The notes beneath the pieces are model-generated. The model had not been told where the DNA came from. It saw only the letters and a list, made by a program, of their open reading frames with translations, and searched no databases. From assembly GCA_019693395.1 (NCBI GenBank), contig JAAMXP010000850.1, positions 1-31,129 of the forward strand: a stretch of DNA of 31,129 nucleotides. Direction: 5' to 3'. This DNA comes from Ettlia oleoabundans (lineage: Eukaryota > Chlorophyta > Chlorophyceae > Chlamydomonadales). Every line of letters starts with the position of its first letter. Within the stretch, counting starts at the first letter, position 1. Made by a program: the position numbers and the translations under genes. Of the stretch, positions 24,063 through 31,129 are shown piece by piece.

Positions 24063-25266
24063 TCAGCGGCGTGGTGGCCGAGTACCAGCAGGTGAATGCC
24101 CTGTTCATATAGCATTCTTGCACCCTGGTTGCAGTATTGCTGCGTCCCGAATCTCTCGTGCCCAACACGCGTGCATTGAGGATCTCGGTAGCAAAAGGCT
24201 GGTTGCAATGCGCTGCAGGCCAGCTCACCTGGCTGCAACGCAAAATCCTTGCCGTACACATGAATCCGCTTGGTTTCCTGCCCTGCAGCGGGCCCTCCAT
24301 GGCTGCGTTCTACAATCGGGTAGTTCTTTTGTGCCTGCATGGGCACCATAGCAGCAGCCAAGCATTGCTTGGGAAATCCTCGGTTTGTCGCACTTGGAAT
24401 ACATGATGGATGCAAGCAGCAGTCGATACAAAGCAGGCAGGCTGTGCGACATATATCCAGAAGGTGTTACTGAGAAGTGCATGCCACTACGCAGCTTACC
24501 CAACGAACGATGCCGCCCTCCAGGTTCCTTGCATCAAGCCCCTGCTGCCGCAGCTTAGAGGCGTGGGAGCTGCTGCGATAGCCAACAGTGCAGTAGCACA
24601 CAATCGTCTTGCCTGCCAGATCTGCCTCGCAAGCTTCTAGTTCCGTTGCTGTGATGCTGCCCGGGATCATGCTGACCGCCACCTGCACGTGAGGCAGAAC
24701 AGCAATTGAGAAGGAGGCAGACAAAAGCAGGAAGTTGCCATCAACCTCCACGAGCGGCACCCGTATCACTGTCAGCACAAAACCCGTGACGCTGCCCACA
24801 CCTCTTCTGGCTGCCGCACGTCCACCAAGACCAGGGTTTCTTTCAGCGAGGGATCATCCAATGTGAGCTTCACCTGGGAGCTGCTGATGAGAGGCACCTG
24901 CGTACGACACAGCAGGGGACGACACCTAAGCCACACCAAGGTTGGGATACCGGGAAAACAGCAGGCCGAACCTGCCTAGATTAAACTGCACCCTGCTAGT
25001 TCCCATGGTTGGTTACTAGCGTGACTGTCATTTAATCACATGTCACTGTCCAACAATATCAAACATGCAAAGCACCCTCAGTGGTGGGCAACACAGCCAA
25101 CCGTTGTGCAGCGGCATGAGTGGCTGCACTCGTGCGTATGCATTCTGGAATTGGACCAGCTGAGCTATAGCATTACCGTGGGAAAGTGTCGAGCTATTTT
25201 CTTCGCTAGTTTGTGCAGGTTGTTGCTCTTGCGGTCAAGGGTAGGGCTGCCCTCCCTGTCCGCCAT
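24063..25266 (-). CDS. Rhodanese (sulfurtransferase) domain protein
   Basis: Exons 25266-25177, 24897-24802, 24682-24500, 24334-24229 and a probable short last exon 24100-24063 give about 170 residues. The single rhodanese domain is clear: HFPTVPLISSSQVK opening it, VLVDVRQPEEVAVSMIPGSI, then the active-site loop CYCTVGYRSS with Cys93 as the likely persulfide-forming residue, and LEGGIVRW. The end reads RIHVYGKDFALQP, as in plant and algal homologues of this type. Rhodaneses move sulfane sulfur or act as redox or phosphatase-like switches; the substrate is unknown. The frame stays open upstream of 25266 without another ATG, so a spliced targeting exon could exist. The last exon has a weak acceptor (ATATGAACAG). 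Without that splice, translation would run to 24023. Confidence 0.83.
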
Positions 25267-25661
25267 ACCGTCTGCCGTGATGCTTGATCTGGCACGCTTA
25301 TGATTGGACTTGATTGCCAAGGGACTGGCTGTTGCAGCAAGTACAAGGGACCACCCGCGAGCCCTGCACAGGGCTGTGGGCACCTGAACTCTCAAAATGT
25401 TGTTCGACGTATTTAAGAACCTAAGAGAGGCGGACAGATTAACAGTCTAACAGTTTTGGTGCTGCCTGTACCAGCCAGACTGCAGCTTGCCGCCACATCA
25501 GGTGCCACATCAACGGGGTGTGTTGTCCAGCAAAATATATGGCTAGGATGTTTGGCAGATGTCTCTGAATCATCAGCCTTCATTTGCAATTCCATCTATC
25601 ATCTATCATCGGCGACTGATGGCCATGCCAACACCACCCTTGGTTCAAGTGTATTGAAGGG
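25267..25661. promoter_or_regulatory. Divergent promoter region of the rhodanese and MYND genes
   Basis: Just under 400 bases between opposed starts. A plus-strand ATG at 25397 opens a 17-codon frame (MLFDVFKNLREADRLTV) that could be an upstream ORF or a first exon of the MYND gene, but no good donor follows it. Confidence 0.4.
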
Positions 25662-26198
25662 ATGCTCTTGCATTGCAACAAATCCAGTCGTTGTAGCCCA
25701 AGCGTAGGAGCTGTAGTGTCTGCCGGTGATAGGACAGAAGCAGGCAGCACCAGCCGCCCATCTACAGTTGAGGGGTTGGCGCAGCAGTTGGGGGCTGCCT
25801 TGGAGGTCCTGCAGTCAATGCTGGCAGAGCAGGTTGCTTTTGTGCAAAATGCGACAGACCAGTCACTTCAACTGGCTGAATTCATGGAGCGGCAGCGGCG
25901 GATGCTGCAGCCTGCTGCGGATGTGGCACGCCTGGCACAGCCTGTGTGGCAGCTTTCCGATCAGGCAGCTGCCGCGCGCCTTGAGCTGGCACAGGCGGCT
26001 GCCACCCGCAGCTGTGCATATCTCGCCTGCAGCAACGTAGCTGCTGAAGGCGGTCCTGAGGCTGGCGCTGCCAAGGGTAGCAAGAGGTGCTCCGCATGCC
26101 GCGCGGTGTGGTACTGCGGCACAGAGTGCTCCCACGCCGACTGGAGTGGTGGCGGGCACAGACGGGTGTGCAACGCGCTGGCGGACGGTCGGAAGTAG
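25662..26198 (+). CDS. MYND zinc-finger protein
   Basis: One exon as read, 178 residues. The C-terminus has the MYND zinc-binding spacing: Cys118 and Cys123, then RCSACRAVWYCGTECSHADW with Cys143, Cys146, Cys152, Cys156, then His166 and Cys170 in GGGHRRVC. MYND fingers bind proline-rich partners and act as protein-interaction modules; green algae carry many of them. Residues 36-115 are helical and Gln/Ala-rich (QQLGAALEVLQSMLAEQ), possibly a coiled coil. The first 20 residues look less natural, so the true start may be in an upstream exon joined near 25730 (a GGACAG acceptor is present). No catalytic domain such as SET is visible. TGTAA follows 214 bases after the stop. Confidence 0.78.
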   Translation: MLLHCNKSSRCSPSVGAVVSAGDRTEAGSTSRPSTVEGLAQQLGAALEVLQSMLAEQVAFVQNATDQSLQLAEFMERQRRMLQPAADVARLAQPVWQLSDQAAAARLELAQAAATRSCAYLACSNVAAEGGPEAGAAKGSKRCSACRAVWYCGTECSHADWSGGGHRRVCNALADGRK

Positions 26199-26654
26199 CG
26201 CTCGCTAGTTGTGCCTGCAACCATGCACCTTTGCATTGTATGTGTTATCAAGACGGGTAGCACGTTTGCATGCATGTTGCCTGCGGGTACTGATGTGTTT
26301 TGCAAACTACCTGATACACCTGACCAATCGCACGGTGAGTCTCTTCGCCACTTGACACCGGGAACAGCATAGTGTGGTGCATTTTTCTACTTGCCCAGCA
26401 CCATGTCCTCTTGTAAAGATGTGTAGAGTCATGGGGCTGTACCTGTGAAACAGCACGGAAACTGGCGGTGCTTTAATAGGACCAGCTAGGGGGCTGCGCA
26501 CGGCACTGCCAGCTCAGCGGCCATGCTGCGCCAGCCGGCCCATGCAGCAGTTGTGCTTGTTGGTTGTTTGGCGCTTGCATTGCCATTCGAGGCTGTCTCC
26601 TATGCGATTTTTATGCAGGGGACAGGTCCCAGCTCCACGACAAGAGCCGCAGCA
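26199..26654. other. Intergenic: MYND 3' UTR and upstream of the zinc-finger gene
   Basis: Holds the TGTAA at 26412. The frame of the next gene is open back to an ATG at 26523, whose product would start with a hydrophobic stretch (VVLVGCLALALPF), so a longer N-terminus with a signal-like segment cannot be excluded. Confidence 0.4.
26412..26416 (+). terminator. TGTAA poly(A) signal for the MYND gene
   Basis: TGTAA on the plus strand 214 bases after the stop at 26198. Confidence 0.55.
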
Positions 26655-29600
26655 ATGTCGCTTCAGGAGCAGGAGCTGGCCACCCTCGTTGATGCCGCCA
26701 TAGGAAAAGTTCGGCAGCAGCATTCGCTGCCCTTTGAGAGCATCTTGCTGCAACAAGCCCGGCAGGAGAATGAGGAGCTGCGGGCAGCGCTCGCATCGGT
26801 GCAAGAGGTGGACGAGGCGGAGCTGAGACGCCTATGGAGCGTGATTGGTGCGCTAGCAACGCGATTCTGCCCTGGCACCATGACCATTTCACCGCCATCC
26901 CTGTGCTGTGCACTGCTAACTGTCGGCCAACTTACCCAGTTTCATCCACTCCTTGCAGCCCTGGCACGCAAGCAGATTGCAGCATACATTTGCGCTGTTG
27001 ATGTATAGGAACAATCGCTGTGTGTCACATTCCGCGCATTTCCTGCAGTTGAACTTGAGACTAAGTGTGCCGAACTGAAGCAGCAGCAGCAGCAGCAGCA
27101 GCATCAAAAGCAGCAGCAGGAGCGCGAGCATGAGCTGGCACAGCGGCAAATGGAAGCGGCAGCCGCTGGAAATGATGGATCTATAGACGCAGCTCCAAAA
27201 GCTTCGGATGCTGCAGCAGGGCCTGACGTTCCCGGTGCCGACATCATCGCTGCGGCTTCCACCATTGCTGAGCAACCTACACCACAGCAAATGCAGCAAC
27301 TCGCATCGCAGCCCTCCCGCTTGCAGCAGCTAGATTGGAGAGTCGCCAGGCTGCAGCAACAGCTGGCTGCCGCGCAGCAGCGGCTGCAAGAGCAGAGCGC
27401 CGAGGCCGAGGCGGCGGCAAGCGCAGCTGGAGCGCGGTTGCAAGCGGCGCAGGCCCAGGCAGCAGCTGCCGACAAGCGTGCGGCCGAGGCTGGAGCGAAG
27501 TGGCAGGCAGCAGAGGCAGCCCGAAAGCAGCTCCAGCAGCAGCTGGAGCGGCAGCGTGCAGTGGAGCCTGCTGCGGCGCCCGCAGCTATGCCACCACGAC
27601 CCGTAGCACCAGCCCGATTGGAGGCAACGCCTCTGGCTGAGGGGGCACCTTTGGAGGGCGAAACCAACGTGGCTAAGGCAGTCAATGCAAAGGTAGTGGC
27701 AGCCACAGCCGCATCCCCTGCTTCTCTGCCGCAGCTGCTTCAGGATTTCAAGCAGCAGATCGAGGCCAGCCTGCGGCGAGAGCTTCAGCATCAGCTGCTG
27801 CCTCAGCTACGGAGCGAGATAGCAGCGGCGGTGCGACAGCAGCATGCACAGCAGGAGCAGCAGCAGCAGCAGCGTGGCCAGGGTCCTCAGCAGCAACTGG
27901 CACAGCACCATCAGGCACCCCAACAGCAGCAGCAGCAAGCCAATCAGGTGGCACAGCAGCAGCACAGCGTGGGACCGTTCCCTGCACAGGAGTCGGCCGG
28001 CGCGCCACCCTTGCTGCAGCCGCCACAGCGGTCTGCATCACCGCAGCAACAGGCGCCCCAGCAGCACAGGCAGCAGCACACGCCGCAGCAACCACCTGGT
28101 GCATCAGCGGCGGGAGGCCCTGGCAGCATCCACCGTGCCGCCTCTCCGTCAGCTCCCGAGGTGATGGAAAGGAGTGGTGGTGAGCAGGGACGGCATCTGC
28201 CACCACTGCCACCGCAGCAGCCTGCCCCTCCCTCGCCCGCAACCCTCCTCCACCCTCCACCTGCGCCGCCGGCTGCGAGTGCGGCCCACTCCCCTGTCCC
28301 CATGAGGAGAGCGGGCCACCATTCTCCCTTCCCTCCCGGCTTTGCCGTGGCGACACAGCACCAGGCAGGACCCACTGGGCAGCAGCAGCAGCTGCAGCCG
28401 GCACAGCCGGCGGTACCCTCACAGCCGCCACTAGCGCAGCCACAGCAGGCAATGCTGCCCGCACGCGTGGGCCCAACACTGGCCCCAACGCCCATCAGCC
28501 TGCCGCAGCCCTACCAAGCAGCACAGCCGCCATTCGCAGCCCAGGCACCGCCTCCATGGCAAGTCGCTAATCGAATCGTTCCACCGGCATCAGGGGTATT
28601 AGGCTCGCCACCACAGCAACCACTTCAGCAGGAGATGCAGCAGCCACCACCCCTCCAGCAGCACAGCTGGTCTCCTGAGGTCCGGCCGCTGCTGCCCTCT
28701 CAGTTTCCCTCACCGTCACAGCCAGGGCAACCCCAGCCCCAGCAGCAGCAGCAGCAGCCCCAGCACCAGCACCGGCAGCAGCCACAGCTGGAGGGGACCC
28801 CCAGCAAACAAGTGGCAGCAGCAATTGCAGCCGCGCAAGCACTCAACGCCCGTCTGGCTTTGGAGCGGGAGGCGCAGCAGACCTCCCTGCGGCAGGCAGC
28901 GGCCAGAGCTCAGCAGCTGGCAGCTTCCACGCCAGCTGCCGCTGCTGCACAAGGCATTGCGTCCTCCAGGCCGCCATCACCAGCTGGTGCCCCTCCAACT
29001 TCTGCGGCAGAGGGCCAGCCAGCGTGGTTCTTCTCAACGGATCAATCCAGCCGGCAGCACCCACAAGCGCAGCAACAGCGCGCTGCCGCAGCGCCAGCGA
29101 CTGCCAGAAGTTCGCTGCCAGCTGTCGCTCCACCTGCTGGACTGGCGCCGCCGGCCGCTGCAGCGCAGGCGCCCAGCCCGCAAAAGCCTGCAACCGCCGC
29201 CGCCATCACAAACGCAGCGCCTCAGGCGGCGGCGGCCCCTGCCGCTGTACACGCGACTGCTGGTGCATCCGCGGCAGCAAACGTGGCTCCGTTATTGGGC
29301 GCCACTGCTGCAAAGGCGGCACCAGCAGGATTGGGTGAAGCTCGTGCGGAAGTGGCGGATCAGGAGCTGCCTCCTTGGCTAGCACTGGCTGCCTCTATCA
29401 GGGCTCAGCAGCGGGCAGCAGCTAAAGCTCAGCAACAGCAACAGCAGCAGCAGGCAGAGCAAGTTCAGCAGAGGCAACGCGAGGCTGCAGCGCGAGAGCA
29501 ACAGCAGCAGCGGCAGGCAGCAGCGGGAGGGCAGGAACAGCGGGGGGAGCAGCAGCGGCAGGAAGCAGCAGTGGGAGGGCAGCGATTGGAGCAGGTGCCT

Positions 29601-30914
29601 GCTTCTGCCACGGCGCGGCAGCAGCAGCTGCATCGCTGGCGCCAATTAGCTTTGGCGCATGCCGACACCGCGCCAGACCGACCGCCCAAAACCCTGCCCT
29701 TTGCCGTGGCCGATGGTGGGTGGTTTCTATTGATTGGCTTGGCAGCTTGACATTACAACAAAGCATGCAATTGCCGCAGCAGTTAGCCTGCTTTGCTCAG
29801 CACGTACCCAAAGTTGGCTTAGGTTCTTCCACTCTCCTGGAGTGCGGCATTGTACTTGTACCTGGTACAGTACAACAAAGCACCCGTGTGTGCCTTACCT
29901 TGCCGCACTCTGTCCCATCATCTACCTCCTGGACCCTTTGCTGTGTTCCCATGCAGGCGCCGATCCCATCGACGTATGCAAGCAAACGGCAGGCGGGCAG
30001 CTGCCCTACTGCTGCCCACCCTGCAGAGCAGGTGGGTGCCATAGGCCGCCATGCCGGTACAGCGGTACAGTACGGGGCAAGCATGCAGCACACATGCAAG
30101 CCAGCCGCAATGCCCTGCCTCCGGCCCTCCAAGTGTTGTGCCGTTGCACTGTTGTGGCTGCCCGAACACGGCAACTGCCGTGCTGCATGTTTCCGGGTGA
30201 TGCTGCTGCCTTTGCTGCTATCCCCTGGTTGCGCTGCTTGTTATCTCTCCGAGCTCCACTTTCAATTTGCTGTCGACCTGCTGCGACCTGCTGCCGAACT
30301 GCAGTTTTCGCCTCTGAGATAGCTTACCTTGAGCACCAGAGCACGCAGGAGCATGCAGACACGTGCCGTTCACTGTACAATGCCTACACAGGTGGGCCGA
30401 ACATGCAAGCAAAGTGCAGGCGCACGGAGAAAGGGGGCGACCTGGGCACGACTAGTGGGCAGGGGCAGGTTTGGAAAGACTCACAGGAGGCGGGCAAAGG
30501 ATGCTGCACATCCCACAGGCCGCCCTGCCCTGCCACAACCACGGCGCTCCTTCTGTGCGCAGGCAATGTGCTCCAGAACAGCCAAACCGTTCGTGTGCAA
30601 GGGGCCACCCCCACCGTGCAGCTCAATATATCCCAGCGCAATCAGATGGTGAGTAAGATTTGGAATCAACAGCCTTTGTTCTGGCTCCCGTATCAGCTGT
30701 GGTCGTCCATGATGGCTATCCAAGGTTAGGTCCACCCCACCCTGCTCAAGTACTGGCAGCAACAGCTCCCCTTGTGGTGCCCAAAGCGTACTCCACAGCC
30801 AGCTGGCCGTTCTGAAGCTGTTAAAACACAAGGCAAAATGTCCCTGCTGCAGTTCTGCTGCCTTGTTTGCAAGAGAATGTTCCGCATGGAGCAGTTCATC
30901 CACCACCTGGTCTG
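26655..30914 (+). CDS. Large Gln/Ala-rich coiled-coil protein with C-terminal CxxC-H-H zinc fingers, 3' end uncertain
   Basis: Exons 26655-26847, 27049-29715, 29957-30031, 30305-30391, 30563-30648, 30853-30914 keep phase and give at least 1,056 residues; one or more 3' exons follow. Residues 1-65 are helical (LLQQARQENEELRAALASVQ). About 85-230 is an Ala/Gln/Glu coiled coil. About 250-900 is Gln/Pro/Ala low complexity with many short Gln runs, then a second Gln/Arg/Glu-rich helical stretch. Two small exons join to make YCCPPCRAVFASEIAYLEHQ, then QEHADTC: a CxxC-x12-H-x5-H finger like the U1/matrin type that binds RNA or double-stranded nucleic acid. A later exon starts FCCLVCKRMF and has HH, a second, less regular finger. 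The family is not recognised; a nuclear RNA- or DNA-binding scaffold is inference. ATG 26523 is an alternative start. Confidence 0.7.
27081..27102 (+). repeat. CAG run (poly-Gln coding) in the zinc-finger gene
   Basis: Seven consecutive CAG codons just after the second exon begins, coding Gln in a coiled-coil context. Many shorter CAG/CAA runs occur through 27841-29560, for example around 28738-28759. Confidence 0.85.
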
Positions 30915-31129
30915 GTGAGCAACTTGTTTGTGACAGGCAGGGCAGCCAACAAAGTGTGCTGTTGCTGACCGCAGGCAGCGCCCGCGCAGTTGACACAGTG
31001 GCCTGGCAGAAGCCGGGGCCATGCATGACACCATGTTTACCGGGACTATCCATGGCGTTGCAGTGACACATGCCTACCGCTCCCATACCCCTCCTATATG
31101 CTGGGGCCCTTAAGTATCCCCCCCCACCC
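30915..31129 (+). other. Right edge: probable intron and last exon of the zinc-finger gene
   Basis: A good donor (TG|GTGAGC) ends the last supported exon at 30914. Possible acceptors include GACCGCAG at 30974, which gives a five-residue end then TGA, and GACACAG at about 30998, which gives roughly 40 more residues. Neither restores an obvious zinc-finger histidine, so the end is undecided and may lie beyond the window. The strip ends in a poly-C run. Confidence 0.35.

Noticed and set aside
25267..25395. Longer N-terminus for the rhodanese protein
   Set aside because: The codon at 25395 is TTG and no ATG precedes 25266 in frame; an upstream targeting exon remains possible but is not shown.
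27104..28488. Long minus-strand open frames opposite the Gln-rich gene
   Set aside because: Ala/Cys/Gly-rich shadows produced by CAG/GCA repeats on the other strand.
30481..31086. A 201-residue minus-strand open frame at the right edge
   Set aside because: It lies opposite the zinc-finger exons (CxxC at 30856-30870 on the plus strand) and has no recognisable domain.

Overview
This window looks like nuclear DNA from a unicellular green alga (Chlorophyta). Nearly every gene is broken by short introns whose 3' ends read TGCAG or a close variant. The pentamer TGTAA, the green-algal poly(A) signal, follows several stop codons. Coding sequence is GC-rich and full of CAG/GCA codons that give Gln/Ala/Ser tracts. 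One gene encodes a plastid-type peptide chain release factor and another a starch-binding domain. I cannot place it below class; Chlorophyceae (a Scenedesmus-like alga) or Trebouxiophyceae would both fit. All gene models were spliced by eye from homology, reading phase and splice sites; exon lists are in the evidence fields.

Layout, left to right. (1) 1-232: first exon of an unrecognised minus-strand gene that runs off the left edge. (2) 309-470: a U1 spliceosomal RNA gene on the minus strand. (3) 1455-4542 (-): nine-exon DUF819 membrane protein, with one GC-AG intron. (4) 4881-8525 (+): six-exon protein with three transmembrane segments between long disordered arms, family unknown. (5) 9200-9922 (-): O6-methylguanine-DNA methyltransferase. 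(6) 10058-10491 (-): small COA3-like cytochrome oxidase assembly protein. (7) 10673-12757 (+): ketopantoate-reductase-like NAD(P)-binding protein. (8) 13047-14167 (-): Hva1/TUDOR-like domain with a histone-H1-like basic tail. (9) 14850-18466 (+): CBM20 starch-binding domain followed by a coiled coil. (10) 19239-23077 (-): eleven-exon organellar (probably plastid) release factor 1. (11) 24063-25266 (-): rhodanese-domain protein. (12) 25662-26198 (+): MYND zinc-finger protein. (13) 26655 to the right end (+): a protein of about 1,050 residues or more, Gln/Ala-rich coiled coil with C-terminal CxxC...H...H zinc fingers.

Neighbouring genes mostly alternate strand, giving four head-to-head promoters (4543-4880, 10492-10672, 14168-14849, 25267-25661) and convergent 3' ends (8526-9199, 12758-13046, 18467-19238). 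The genes do not form one pathway; this is an ordinary eukaryotic gene neighbourhood. The points most worth following are the CBM20-coiled-coil protein (an architecture like the SAGA pyrenoid proteins, with one starch-contacting Trp replaced), the Hva1-plus-H1-tail fusion, the Gln-rich zinc-finger protein, the U1 gene, and two GC-AG introns supported by protein conservation.
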